Below are positions 42,110-51,883 of a stretch of 64,000 nt of DNA, one piece after another. Position numbers and translations under genes: made by a program. The stretch is from Curtobacterium flaccumfaciens. GTDB lineage: Bacteria > Actinomycetota > Actinomycetes > Actinomycetales > Microbacteriaceae. The stretch is from contig NZ_SNVW01000004.1 in the NCBI RefSeq assembly GCF_004361695.1, positions 124,001 through 188,000 on the forward strand, written 5' to 3'. The notes beneath the pieces were generated by a model that saw only the letters and a program-made list of their open reading frames with translations, searched no databases and was not told the DNA's origin. Each line of letters starts with the position of its first letter. Position 1 is the stretch's first letter.

Positions 42110-43678
42110 TCAGGCGACGCGACGGAACAACGCGATGAACATCGCGTCCGTCCCGATCCGGTGCGGCCAGAGCTGCGCCGTGTCGCCGTCCGCCACCTGC
42201 GGGTCGCGCGCCGCGATCGAGCGCACGACACCTGCGGTGTCGACCTGCTCGAGGACCCCGCCGTGTCGCGCCATGAGCGCGTCCACCTGCCCCCGCGTCT
42301 CGGCGAGGTGCGGCGAGCACGTCACGTACGCCAGGGTCCCGCCCACCGCGAGCACCCGCACCGCCGCGTCGAGCAGCTCGGTCTGCAGCGCGGCGAGCTC
42401 GGGGACGTCCTCCGGCTGCTTCCGCCAGCGCGCCTCCGGGCGACGCCGGAGTGCGCCGAGACCGGTGCACGGCGCGTCGAGGAGGATCCGGTCGAAGGTG
42501 ACGCCGGCCCCGTCGCGGCCGTACCGACGGCCGTCGCCCTGCACGACGGTGACGGTCTCGTCGAAGCCGGCGAGGGCCTTCCGGACGAGTCCGGCTCGCG
42601 CCGGCACGAGCTCGTTGGCGACGAGGGTTGCTCCGGTCCGCGCCGCCTCGGCAGCGAGCAGCGCCGCCTTGCCACCCGGTCCGGCGCACAGGTCGAGCCA
42701 CCGCTCCCCCGCGCGCACCTCGGACGACCGGCTCAGCGCGAGGGCCGCCAGTTGCGACCCCTCGTCCTGCACGCGCAGCCGTCCGGCCGCGACACCCGGC
42801 ACACGGGCCGGGTCGCCGGAGATCCCGCGGATCCCGACGGGCGAGACGGGCAGGTCCGGCACGCGGTCGTCGTCGCGGCCGGGAGGCGCGGCCTCCGTGT
42901 CGACGTCGACCTCCGCTCCGGGGTCGGCCGGTGCCGACTCGGCGGGCGCGGCGTCCGCCCCATCGGTCGCGTCCGCCTCGGCGGCGGGCAGGTCGTGGTC
43001 CGTCGGGGCTGCTGCACGCGTGGTGGCGTCCGAGACGTCCTCGTCGGTGGCGATGCCGGGGAGCGCGGCGAGCTGCACCCGCGGCGCCACGTTGTCGGCG
43101 GCCAGCAGTGCGGCGAGCTCGTCGCGGGACCGTTCGGCGGCGAGGGCGTCCCGGAGCGCAGACACCACCCACACCGGGTGCGACCAGCGCGCCGCGAGCA
43201 GAGCGTCGCCACCGCGGCCCTCGGTGATGAGGGCGTCCCACTCGTCGTCGGTGCGGGCGCCGACCTTCCGCAGGACGGCGTTCACGAAGCCGGTGGCCCG
43301 GTGCGCACCGACCTCGCGGGCGAGCTCGACCGTGGCCGAGACCGCGGCGTGGGTCGGCGTGCGCATGCCGAGGAGCTGGTGCGCACCGAGGCGCATCACG
43401 TCGAGCACGTCGGACTCGATGTTGTCGATGCGGCGCCCGGACGCGAGCGCGACGATCGCGTCGTAGCGGCCGAGCATCCGGATCGTGCCGTACGTCAGCT
43501 CGGTCGCGAACGCGGCGTCGCGAGCGGTGAGCCCGGCGCGACGGATGCGCGTCGGCAGCAGGAGGTTCGCGTAGGCGTCGTCGACCTGGACGGCGCGGAG
43601 CACGTCGAAGGCGACGCGGCGCGCGCTCGTCTGCCGGGGTCCGTGGTGCCGGCGCTGTGCGGTGTTCGAGCTGCTCAT
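42110..43678 (-). CDS. rsmB: 16S rRNA (cytosine-967-C5) methyltransferase
   Basis: SAM-dependent rRNA methyltransferase of 522 residues. Residues 15-150 form the NusB-like RNA-binding domain (RRVAFDVLRAVQVDDAYANLLLP), residues about 285-522 the catalytic domain. SAM binding is in LDLCAGPGGKAALL; the two catalytic cysteines are in DAPCTGLGALRR and AYVTCSPHL. Between them, residues 211-274 are a low-complexity insert rich in Asp, Ala, Pro and Glu (bases about 42857-43048) not expected in the family. Its start overlaps the fmt stop by 4 bases. Confidence 0.94.
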   Translation of the reverse strand: MSSSNTAQRRHHGPRQTSARRVAFDVLRAVQVDDAYANLLLPTRIRRAGLTARDAAFATELTYGTIRMLGRYDAIVALASGRRIDNIESDVLDVMRLGAHQLLGMRTPTHAAVSATVELAREVGAHRATGFVNAVLRKVGARTDDEWDALITEGRGGDALLAARWSHPVWVVSALRDALAAERSRDELAALLAADNVAPRVQLAALPGIATDEDVSDATTRAAAPTDHDLPAAEADATDGADAAPAESAPADPGAEVDVDTEAAPPGRDDDRVPDLPVSPVGIRGISGDPARVPGVAAGRLRVQDEGSQLAALALSRSSEVRAGERWLDLCAGPGGKAALLAAEAARTGATLVANELVPARAGLVRKALAGFDETVTVVQGDGRRYGRDGAGVTFDRILLDAPCTGLGALRRRPEARWRKQPEDVPELAALQTELLDAAVRVLAVGGTLAYVTCSPHLAETRGQVDALMARHGGVLEQVDTAGVVRSIAARDPQVADGDTAQLWPHRIGTDAMFIALFRRVA

Positions 43679-44610
43679 GCGAGGACCTTCCCGTCCAGCG
43701 TGCCGAGGCCGCGCGCCCAGGCTGCGGCGTCCATCGCCTTCTTGCCCGCGGGCTGCACCTCGGTGAGCACGAGCGGGTCGTCGGCGGTCCCGACGAGCAG
43801 CCGACCGCCCTGGACGGTCAGCGCACCGGGGGCGAGCGACGGGGCGGGGTCCGCCGTGCCTCCAGGCAGTCGAGCGCTGCGGAGCAGCTTCACGCGCGTC
43901 TCGCCGAGGTGGGCGTACGCGCCGGGCTCTGGTGTGACCCCGCGGAGGCGGGCGTGCACGGCGGCGGCGGGCGCGGCGAAGTCGATCCGGCCGTCCTCGA
44001 TCGTGAGCTTCGGGGCGAGCGTCGGCTCGCCGGACTGATCGGTGGCGACGGCGGTGCCGGCCGCGATGTCGTCGACGACCCGCGCGACGACCTCGGCACC
44101 CGTGTCGGCCATGGCGGCGAGGACCTCGCCGGAGGTGGCCTCGGGGTCGATGTCGAACGGTTCGCTGGCGTGGACCGGGCCGGCGTCGAGCGCCTCGACG
44201 AGCTGGAACACCGTCGCGGCGGTGCGGGTGTCACCGGCCATCACGGCACGCTGCACGGGCGCGGCGCCGCGGTACGCCGGCAGGTCGGAGAAGTGCAGGT
44301 TCACCCAGCCGAGCCGCGGGGCATCGAGGGCCGGGCGACGCAGCAGGGCGCCGTACGCGACGATCACGCCGAGGTCGACGTCGAGCTCGGCGATGCGGGC
44401 GGTGACCTCGTCGTCGACGCGGGACGCCTCGATGACGGGGAGCCCGAGCTCCGCGGCGACCTGCGCCACCGGGGTCGGGGTGAGGACGCGCTTCCGGCCC
44501 TGCGGGGTCGCGGGACGGGTGAGCACCGCGGCGATCTCGTGGTCGGACGCCGCCAGCCGGCGGAGGGTGGGGACGGCCGCAGCGGGGCTGCCGGCGACGA
44601 CGAGACGCAT
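43675..44610 (-). CDS. fmt: Methionyl-tRNA formyltransferase
   Basis: Formylates initiator Met-tRNA using 10-formyl-THF. 311 residues. The N-terminal domain begins RLVVAGSPAAAVPTLRRL and has the substrate loop RPATPQGRKRVLTPTPV and catalytic Asn/His in WVNLHFSDLPAYRGAAPVQ. The C-terminal OB-fold tRNA-binding domain runs from about residue 205 (IDFAAPAAAVHARLRGVTPEPGAY). ATG at 44610. Coupled downstream to rsmB (ATGA overlap), then rpe. No peptide deformylase gene is adjacent; priA, normally near, is 2.8 kb upstream beyond kbl-tdh. Confidence 0.96.
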   Translation of the reverse strand: MRLVVAGSPAAAVPTLRRLAASDHEIAAVLTRPATPQGRKRVLTPTPVAQVAAELGLPVIEASRVDDEVTARIAELDVDLGVIVAYGALLRRPALDAPRLGWVNLHFSDLPAYRGAAPVQRAVMAGDTRTAATVFQLVEALDAGPVHASEPFDIDPEATSGEVLAAMADTGAEVVARVVDDIAAGTAVATDQSGEPTLAPKLTIEDGRIDFAAPAAAVHARLRGVTPEPGAYAHLGETRVKLLRSARLPGGTADPAPSLAPGALTVQGGRLLVGTADDPLVLTEVQPAGKKAMDAAAWARGLGTLDGKVLA

Positions 44611-44677
44611 GGGTTCGATCCTCCCACGTCCCGGGGTCTCGCACGGTTCGTGTCGGCGGACGCCGGGGCCCGCGCGC

Positions 44678-44702
44678 CGGGGCCCGCCCGCGCCGGGCCC
44701 CG
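44678..44702 (-). terminator. GC-rich hairpin after kbl
   Basis: CGGGGCCCG (44678-44686) pairs with CGGGCCCCG (44694-44702) around a 7-base loop, 14 bases past the kbl stop. Probably ends the tdh-kbl transcript before fmt. Confidence 0.6.
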
Positions 44703-44716
44703 CGAACGCGGCGCGA

Positions 44717-45903
<1,187 letters not shown>

Positions 45904-45904
<1 letters not shown>

Positions 45905-46968
45905 CAGATCTCCGTCCAGTCGATGACGACCTTGCCGCCGTCCGCGCTCGCCGCCGCGGCGAACGCTGCTTCCCAGTCGCGCGCCGCGAACCGTTGGGAG
46001 ACGATCGAGCCGATGCGCTCGCGCAGCACCGCGCTGGTCTGCAGCATCGAGCTCATCGTCTGCCAGGTCTCGAACATCTCGCGGCCGTAGATGCCCTTCA
46101 CGGTGAGCATGTGCGTGACGACCTTGCCCCAGTCGACCGCGATCGAGCCGGTCGGCAGCCCGAGCATCGCGATGTGCCCGCCGTGGTTCATGGTCTCGAC
46201 CATCGAGGGCAGGGCGCTCGGGGCTCCGGACATCTCGAACCCGACGTCGAAGCCCTCGCGCATGCCGAGCCGTTCCTGCGCCGCACGGAGCACGGCCGTG
46301 CCGTCCCCGCCGCTCACGTCGACGCCGAGGTCCGCGCCCATCGCGGTCGCCATCGCGAGTCGAGCGGCGCTGACGTCCGTCCCGACCACGAAGCGCGCGC
46401 CGGCGTGCCGGGCGACGGCGATCGCCATCAGGCCGATCGGGCCGCACCCGGTGACGAGGACGTCCTCGCCGACCAGCGGGAACGCCAGCGCCGTGTGCAC
46501 CGCGTTGCCGAGCGGGTCGAACAGCGCGCCGACGTCCGGGTCGACGTCGGTGTGGTGCACCCACACGTTCGCCCCGGGCAGCGTGAGGTACTCCGCGAAC
46601 GCGCCGTCGCGCTGCACGCCGAGGCCCTTCGTCCGGATGCACATCTGCCGGCGCCCGGCCCGACAGTTCCGGCAGGTGCCGCACACGATGTGCCCCTCGC
46701 CGGAGACCTGGTCCCCCACGGCGACGTCGCGGACGGCAGCGCCGACCTCGACCACTTCGCCGAAGAACTCGTGCCCCGGGACGAGCGGCGTCGTCACCGC
46801 CGAGGCCGCCCAGTCGTCCCACCGCCGGATGTGCAGGTCCGTCCCGCAGATCCCGGTGCGGAGCACCCGGATGAGGACCTCGTCCTCGGTGGGGACCGGC
46901 ACCGGCCGTTCCGTCATGGTCAGTCCCGGAGCAGCGTCCGGCTTGTACAGCGCCCTCATCGGCGTCAT
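45904..46968 (-). CDS. tdh: L-threonine 3-dehydrogenase
   Basis: Zinc-dependent NAD oxidoreductase converting threonine to 2-amino-3-ketobutyrate, the substrate of Kbl. 354 residues of the medium-chain dehydrogenase family. Catalytic zinc ligands are in GICGTDLHI and GHEFFGEV; the structural zinc cysteines are in [18 protein letters not shown] binding is in [23 protein letters not shown] prefer the ATG at 46968 with GAGG 8 bases upstream; an ATG at 46959 is nearly as likely. The upstream 488 bases are non-coding and contain a striking palindromic repeat array that may control this operon. Confidence 0.95.
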
Positions 46969-47070
46969 CCGCGTCACCTCGTCGTGCGTGATGTGTGTCC
47001 GTGGCGGCTCGTGACCGCCGTCGACCAGCCTGGCACACGTCGCGCCCACCGCCCGTACATGTCACGTGCA

Positions 47071-47090
47071 CGGCGCGGTTCGGCGCGGTT
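47071..47090. repeat. Tandem CGGCGCGGTT pair
   Basis: The 10-base CGGCGCGGTT is repeated directly at 47071-47080 and 47081-47090, just before the palindromic repeat array upstream of tdh. Confidence 0.7.
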
Positions 47091-47091
47091 C

Positions 47092-47291
47092 GGGCGTCCG
47101 TTGCGGGCGCGCAGGAACGACACCGTCGATGTCGCACGACGACAACGTTGTCGTCCGTTGCAGATGCGCGGGAACGACACGCGCGATGTCGCACGACGAC
47201 AACGTTGTCGTCCGTTGCAGACGCGCACAGTTGCAGCAGCTCGGGAGCGACACCGGCGCTGTCGTACGACGACAACGTTGTCGTCGCACGG
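47092..47291. repeat. Tandem repeat array with three identical 16-base palindromes, upstream of tdh
   Basis: The palindrome ACGACAACGTTGTCGT occurs identically at 47139-47154, 47196-47211 and 47269-47284. The first two sit in a 57-base repeat unit (CGTCCGTTGC..., GGAACGACAC..., GATGTCGCACGACGAC...); the third unit is longer (73 bases) and diverged. It lies in the 488-base spacer 46969-47456 between priA and tdh, in which I see no gene. The central AACGTT symmetry resembles LacI-family operators, so a role in controlling tdh-kbl is possible, but a mobile or expanding repeat is equally possible. Confidence 0.85.
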
Positions 47292-47336
47292 CCGGCACGC
47301 GCACGCCCGGCACGCGCACGTCCGGCACGGCGCGCG
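47291..47336. repeat. 15-base tandem repeat (CGGCACGCGCACG type)
   Basis: CGGCACGCGCACGCC, CGGCACGCGCACGTC and a partial CGGCACGGCGCGCGC follow each other directly, adjoining the palindrome array. Further on, GTGCGCCGACCGG is doubled at about 47430-47455 and a CTGGAGGC half-element lies near 47348. The region looks like a hot spot for repeat expansion. Confidence 0.65.
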
Positions 47337-47342
47337 CCCGGC

Positions 47343-47361
47343 GACGGCCTGGAGGCACGGT
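47343..47361. repeat. Single arm of the CTGGAGGC repeat family
   Basis: GACGGCCTGGAGGCACGGT matches one arm of the inverted repeat at 6008-6055 with one change. It lies 96 bases beyond the priA stop codon. No opposite arm is found nearby. Confidence 0.55.
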
Positions 47362-47456
47362 GCGCGCCCGCCACGCCGACCGACGACCCGCAGCGCGGAG
47401 CCGACCGGGTCAGCCGACCCGCGGCCTGGGTGCGCCGACCGGGTGCGCCGACCGGG

Positions 47457-49439
47457 TCAGACCTCGCTGAAGGGCTCGGCGTCGTCGAGGCGCACCCGGA
47501 GCGCCGGCGCCGCCCGACGACGGTTCCCACCGGGGAGCACCCGCCGCGTCGAGGACCGCCGGATCACCTCGGCCTTGAGCGTCGCCGCGACCTCGGCCCC
47601 GTGCGCGTACGGGAACCGCACGATCGCGCGGACCGTCCCCGGGAGCGCGTCGTCCTCGACCGGCACCGGTCCGAGCACCGGCCCCGCCGTGGCACCCTCG
47701 AGCGCCTCGACCGCAGCGGTGACGGCCTCGTCCGTGCCGGTCAGCGTCGCCACCCGGACCGCCGGTGGGAAGTGCAGCTCGCGCCGGTCGGTGAGTTCGT
47801 CGTGCGCGGGGCCGTCGAGCCGCCACAGCGCCATCGCCGTCGCGAGCTTCCCGCCGATGCCGACGAGGTACGTCTCGGCCCCCGGGGCACCCTTGGCCGC
47901 GGCGTTCGTCCAGAAGCGCAGGACGTCCTCCTGCACGCGGAGCCCCTCGCGGGCGAGCATCCGCTCCCCGTCGAGGAGCAGCACGCACGCGTACCCGCCG
48001 GGGACCGACGGTTCCGCGCCTCGCGTCGCGACGACGACGGACGGCCGCGCGGGCACCTCGTCGAGCGGCCGGGAGCCGTCGGCGACCACGATCCGGGTCC
48101 CGGGGAACGCACGACCGAGCTCGTCCGCGGTGCGCTGCGCCCCCTGGCCGACCGGCTTGACGGTGCCGTTGCCGCACGTCGGGCAGCGGAACCCGACCGC
48201 CAGCGCGCCGCAGAACCGGCACTGCGGGGTCGCACCACGGTGCGGGCTGCCGAGCGGTCCGCCGCAGACCCGGCAGTGCGCGCGTTCGCCGCACTCGGCA
48301 CAGACCAACCCGGTGCCGAATCCGGGGCTCGCGACCTGCACGAGCACGGCGCCGTGCTGGCTCGCCTCCCTCGCGGCACGCCAGGCCGAGCTCGGGATCC
48401 GGGCCTGCGCGGCGTAGCCCTCCGCGCCGGTCTGCTGGACCGTCGGGATGACCTTCGGCGTCTTCGCCCGGTACGGGGTGACCTCCTGCAGCCAGTGCAG
48501 CTCGACGAGCCGCTGCACGTCGGTGCTCCGCGCGTGCGAGACGAACAGCAGCGCCGCCCCGGACTGCGCGGCACGGACGAGGGCGACGTCGCGCGTGTGC
48601 ACGTACGGCGCGCGGGGCTCGATGAACGAGGCGTCGCCGTCGTCCCACATCGCGATGAGTCCGAGCTCGGTCGCCGGCGCGTACGCCGCCGTGCGGTTCC
48701 CGATCGCGACGACCGCGTGCGTGCGGGCCTGCAGGAGCGCCTTCGCCCGCTGCCCGTTCGTCTGCTTGGCGTCGAACCGGACCACCCGCTCCGGCGGCAC
48801 CAGCGCGAGGAGCGCCCGCTCGAGGTCGGTCACGTCGCGGAAGTCGGGGACGGCGACGACCGCTGACTGCTCGGCCGCCAGGGTGTTCGCCGCCGCCTGC
48901 GCGATCGTGGCGGCCCATCCGGGGACCCAGACGGCGTCGTCCCCGTCACCGAGCGCGACGGGGTGGGGAACGGCGGCGACCGCAGCCCGCCCGTGGTCGG
49001 CGACCAGTGCCTCCAGGACGCCCTCGGCGTAGCCGGTGACGGGCGGAGCGATCACCGGCGGGGGCGACCACGCGGTGTCACGCGCGAGCCACGCCTTCTC
49101 GGCGCGGACCTGCCGCGTCGGGACCGCGAGCCGGAGCACGTCGGACGCGACGCCGGCCGCGCGGTCGGCGACGGCCCGCGCGAGCGTCCAGATCTCCGGC
49201 GCGAGCACCGGGACGGGCGACACCAGGGTCTCGATCGCGCTGAGCTCCCCGGGGTAGGAACCCTCGGTGACGAGCTCGACGACGTAGGCGTCCGACATCC
49301 GTGCGCCGGTGCGGAGCGGGACCTTGACGCGGACCCCCGGCACGCAGTCGTCCTCGAGCTCGGCCGGCACCCGGTAGTCGAACAGACGGTCCAACTGCGG
49401 GAGCGGCGAGTCGAGGACGACGCGCGCGACGGTGGTCAC
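47457..49439 (-). CDS. priA: Primosomal protein N' (PriA), helicase-motif-deficient actinobacterial form
   Basis: Replication restart protein of 660 residues. The N-terminal 3'-DNA-binding domain ([22 protein letters not shown]) and the zinc region are intact: [15 protein letters not shown] and CRFCG...CPTCGNG supply eight cysteines. The Walker A motif expected in a helicase is missing; the corresponding stretch reads [19 protein letters not shown], and the DEAH-type box is replaced by MWDDGDASF. This matches other actinobacterial PriA proteins, annotated as probable, helicase-inactive forms. It probably acts as a DNA- and protein-binding loader. metK precedes it by 8 bases. Confidence 0.93.
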   Translation of the reverse strand: MTTVARVVLDSPLPQLDRLFDYRVPAELEDDCVPGVRVKVPLRTGARMSDAYVVELVTEGSYPGELSAIETLVSPVPVLAPEIWTLARAVADRAAGVASDVLRLAVPTRQVRAEKAWLARDTAWSPPPVIAPPVTGYAEGVLEALVADHGRAAVAAVPHPVALGDGDDAVWVPGWAATIAQAAANTLAAEQSAVVAVPDFRDVTDLERALLALVPPERVVRFDAKQTNGQRAKALLQARTHAVVAIGNRTAAYAPATELGLIAMWDDGDASFIEPRAPYVHTRDVALVRAAQSGAALLFVSHARSTDVQRLVELHWLQEVTPYRAKTPKVIPTVQQTGAEGYAAQARIPSSAWRAAREASQHGAVLVQVASPGFGTGLVCAECGERAHCRVCGGPLGSPHRGATPQCRFCGALAVGFRCPTCGNGTVKPVGQGAQRTADELGRAFPGTRIVVADGSRPLDEVPARPSVVVATRGAEPSVPGGYACVLLLDGERMLAREGLRVQEDVLRFWTNAAAKGAPGAETYLVGIGGKLATAMALWRLDGPAHDELTDRRELHFPPAVRVATLTGTDEAVTAAVEALEGATAGPVLGPVPVEDDALPGTVRAIVRFPYAHGAEVAATLKAEVIRRSSTRRVLPGGNRRRAAPALRVRLDDAEPFSEV

Positions 49440-49447
49440 GCAGTGCC

Positions 49448-50662
49448 TCAGACGGCGGCGGCGACGAGTCCTGCGGCGGCGCGGAGTTCCTCGACGCGGT
49501 CGAGCTGCTCCCAGGTGAACCCGGGGAGCTCACGGCCGAAGTGCCCGTAGGTCGCGGTCTTCGCGTAGATCGGGCGGAGCAGGTCGAGGTCGCGGATGAT
49601 CGCGGCCGGACGCAGGTCGAACACCTGGCGGATCGCCGCTTCGATCGTGGCGTCGTCGACGTGCCCGGTGCCGAACGACTCGACGTACAGCCCGACGGGG
49701 GCGGCGCGGCCGATCGCGTAGGCGACCTGTACTTCGAGCCGGTCGGCGAGGCCCGCGGCGACGGCGTTCTTCGCGACCCACCGGAGCGCGTACGCCGCCG
49801 AACGGTCCACCTTCGACGGGTCCTTGCCGCTGAACGCGCCACCACCGTGGCGGGAGGCCCCGCCGTAGGTGTCGACGATGACCTTGCGGCCGGTGAGGCC
49901 GGCGTCGCCCTGCGGGCCGCCGATCTCGAAGCGGCCGGTCGGGTTCACGATGACGTCGACGTGCGACGAGTCGAGGTCGACCAGGTCGAGGACCGGACGG
50001 ATCACGTGCTCGGTGACGGCTGCGGTGAGCTCGTCGAGCGTGACGGCGGGCGAGTGCTGCGTGGAGAGCACGACGGTCTCGACGGTCTTCGGCACGACGC
50101 CGTCGTAGCCGACGGTGACCTGGGTCTTGCCGTCGGGACGCAGGAACGTCAGCAACCCGGACTTGCGGACCTCGGACAGGCGCTCGGCCAGGCGGTGCGC
50201 CAGCCAGATCGCGACCGGCATGTACTCCGGGGTCTCGTTCGTCGCGAAGCCGAACATGATGCCCTGGTCACCGGCGCCCTGGCGGTCGAGGGGGTCGACG
50301 CCGGCGCCGGAGCGCGCGTCGAGCGACTCGTCCACGCCCTGGGCGATGTCCGGCGACTGCGCCCCGATGGAGACCTCGACGCCACAGGTGTGACCGTCGA
50401 AGGAGACCTCGGACGAGTTGTAGCCGATGCCCGTGATGACGTCACGGACGAGCTTCGGGATCTCGACGTAGCCGGAGGTGGTGACCTCGCCGGCGACGTG
50501 CACGAGCCCGGTGGTGACCATGGTCTCGACGGCGACGCGCGCGTGCGGGTCGACCGTCAGCAGTGCGTCGAGGATCGTGTCCGAGATCTGGTCGCAGATC
50601 TTGTCGGGGTGCCCCTCCGTCACCGACTCGGACGTGAAGAGGCGCAGAGCAGCTGCAGTCAC
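49448..50662 (-). CDS. metK: S-adenosylmethionine synthetase
   Basis: Makes SAM from methionine and ATP. 404 residues, three-domain homotetramer. ATP-binding [19 protein letters not shown] (about residue 16), the active-site loop, signature [15 protein letters not shown], and the phosphate-binding [20 protein letters not shown] are complete. GTG start at 50662, only 5 bases after the rpoZ stop, so no SAM riboswitch can precede it directly. Downstream is priA. In many actinobacteria coaBC (dfp) lies between rpoZ and metK; it is absent here. Confidence 0.98.
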   Translation of the reverse strand: MTAAALRLFTSESVTEGHPDKICDQISDTILDALLTVDPHARVAVETMVTTGLVHVAGEVTTSGYVEIPKLVRDVITGIGYNSSEVSFDGHTCGVEVSIGAQSPDIAQGVDESLDARSGAGVDPLDRQGAGDQGIMFGFATNETPEYMPVAIWLAHRLAERLSEVRKSGLLTFLRPDGKTQVTVGYDGVVPKTVETVVLSTQHSPAVTLDELTAAVTEHVIRPVLDLVDLDSSHVDVIVNPTGRFEIGGPQGDAGLTGRKVIVDTYGGASRHGGGAFSGKDPSKVDRSAAYALRWVAKNAVAAGLADRLEVQVAYAIGRAAPVGLYVESFGTGHVDDATIEAAIRQVFDLRPAAIIRDLDLLRPIYAKTATYGHFGRELPGFTWEQLDRVEELRAAAGLVAAAV

Positions 50663-50667
50663 CGCGG

Positions 50668-50931
50668 TCAGTCGGCGGGCTGCTGCTGCTTGGTGACGGT
50701 GAGCTTGTCCTCGTTGATCTCGTGCAGCGCCACGGACAGCGGCTTGTCGTCAATCGTCGAGTCGACGAGCGGCCCGACGTTGTCGAAGAGCGAGCCCTCG
50801 TGCAGGTCGGCGTAGTAGTCGTTGATCTGGCGCGCACGCTTCGAGGCGAAGATGACGAGCGCGTACTTCGACTCCACCTTGGCGAGCAGGTCGTCGATGG
50901 GCGGGTCGATGATGCCCTGGGGGTTGGCCAT
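50668..50931 (-). CDS. rpoZ: DNA-directed RNA polymerase subunit omega
   Basis: Assembly and stability factor for the beta' subunit. 87 residues. [32 protein letters not shown] is the conserved region that contacts beta', with [14 protein letters not shown] at the C-terminus. ATG at 50931 with GGAGACACC upstream. It follows gmk by 37 bases and precedes metK by 5, the standard actinobacterial gmk-rpoZ order. Confidence 0.96.
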   Translation of the reverse strand: MANPQGIIDPPIDDLLAKVESKYALVIFASKRARQINDYYADLHEGSLFDNVGPLVDSTIDDKPLSVALHEINEDKLTVTKQQQPAD

Positions 50932-50968
50932 GGTGTCTCCTGTCGACAGGGGGAAGAACGGACGCCCG

Positions 50969-51883
50969 TCAGGGCGCAGAGAACAAGTCTACGACCTCGC
51001 GTGCCGCGGTGCCGACATCGGAGTTCACGATGCGCACGTCGAACTCGTCCTGGGCGGCCAGTTCGACCTTCGCGGTGTCGAGTCGGCGGGCCTGTTCCTC
51101 GGCGGACTCGGTGCCGCGGCCGATGAGCCGGCGGACGAGTTCCTCCCACGAGGGCGGCAGCAGGAACACCAGGACCGCCTCGGGCATGGCGTCACGCACC
51201 TGGCGGGCACCCTGCAGGTCGATCTCGAGCATCACCTTGTCGCCGGCGTCGAGCGCGCGGTCGATCGGCGGACGCGGGGTGCCGTACCGGTACGAGTTGT
51301 GCACGGTCGCCCACTCGAGGAGCTCGCGGTCGCGGATCATCCGGTCGAACTCGTCGTCGTCGACGAAGTAGTAGTGCACGCCGTCGACCTCGCCGGGGCG
51401 GGGCTTCCGGGTCGTCGCCGACACGCTGAGGTTCACGTCCGGGTACTGCTCGCGGATGTACGCGCTGACCGTGCCCTTGCCGACCGCGGTGGGTCCGGCC
51501 AGGACGACGAGCTTCGACGTCCCGCGCTTCCGGCCGCGCGCGGCGAGCCAGTCCGCCAGCTCCGAGCGCTGCCGCGTGCCGAGGCCGCCCAGGCGCTTCG
51601 ACGGTGCGATGCGCAGTCCGCCCATGATCGTCTCGGCGCGGGCCGGTCCGATGCCGGGCAGGCTCGTCAACAGGTCACGGACCCGCAGGGACTTCTCGGC
51701 GGGCGCCTCGGCATCGGACCACGCCAGGCGGGCGACCTCGAGCGCGGACCGCTCCCCCGACGCGATCGCGGCCTTGACCGCCGCGCGGGCACGACGGGCG
51801 GCCACCGCGGCCTGGGCTGCGGCGACCCGGTCGACCTCGGGCGGGTTGCGGTGGGCGGGCAGGCCCTCGCGGTCCGACGTCAT
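50969..51883 (-). CDS. gmk: Guanylate kinase with N-terminal mIHF (integration host factor) domain
   Basis: A 304-residue fusion. Residues about 15-118 match the actinobacterial integration host factor mIHF ([36 protein letters not shown], then [19 protein letters not shown]), a helix-two-turn-helix DNA-binding protein. Residues 123-304 are guanylate kinase: P-loop GPTAVGKGT (130-138), [27 protein letters not shown] and [15 protein letters not shown] + ATP gives GDP. In mycobacteria mihF and gmk are separate neighbouring genes, so this appears to be a gene fusion. ATG at 51883 overlaps the pyrF stop (ATGA). No internal restart is evident, though a proteolytic or internal-initiation product cannot be excluded. 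Confidence 0.93.
   Translation of the reverse strand: MTSDREGLPAHRNPPEVDRVAAAQAAVAARRARAAVKAAIASGERSALEVARLAWSDAEAPAEKSLRVRDLLTSLPGIGPARAETIMGGLRIAPSKRLGGLGTRQRSELADWLAARGRKRGTSKLVVLAGPTAVGKGTVSAYIREQYPDVNLSVSATTRKPRPGEVDGVHYYFVDDDEFDRMIRDRELLEWATVHNSYRYGTPRPPIDRALDAGDKVMLEIDLQGARQVRDAMPEAVLVFLLPPSWEELVRRLIGRGTESAEEQARRLDTAKVELAAQDEFDVRIVNSDVGTAAREVVDLFSAP

Noticed and set aside
43856..43880. Further CTGGAGGC elements inside fmt, hisF, the acetyltransferase gene and nusB
   Set aside because: They match only the short core and encode conserved or normal protein sequence, so chance and codon bias explain them.
46974..47228. Small repetitive protein in the tdh upstream spacer
   Set aside because: The frame repeats [12 protein letters not shown] only because of the DNA repeat; no ribosome site and no homology.
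47092..47291. CRISPR array
   Set aside because: Only three units, a strongly palindromic core, no uniform repeat with unique spacers, and no cas genes nearby.
45905..47530. Upstream extension of the kbl frame
   Set aside because: It is an alternate frame of tdh and of the repeat spacer; the kbl ATG overlapping the tdh stop gives the normal protein.
50663..50667. SAM riboswitch ahead of metK
   Set aside because: Only 5 bases separate rpoZ and metK, too short for any riboswitch.
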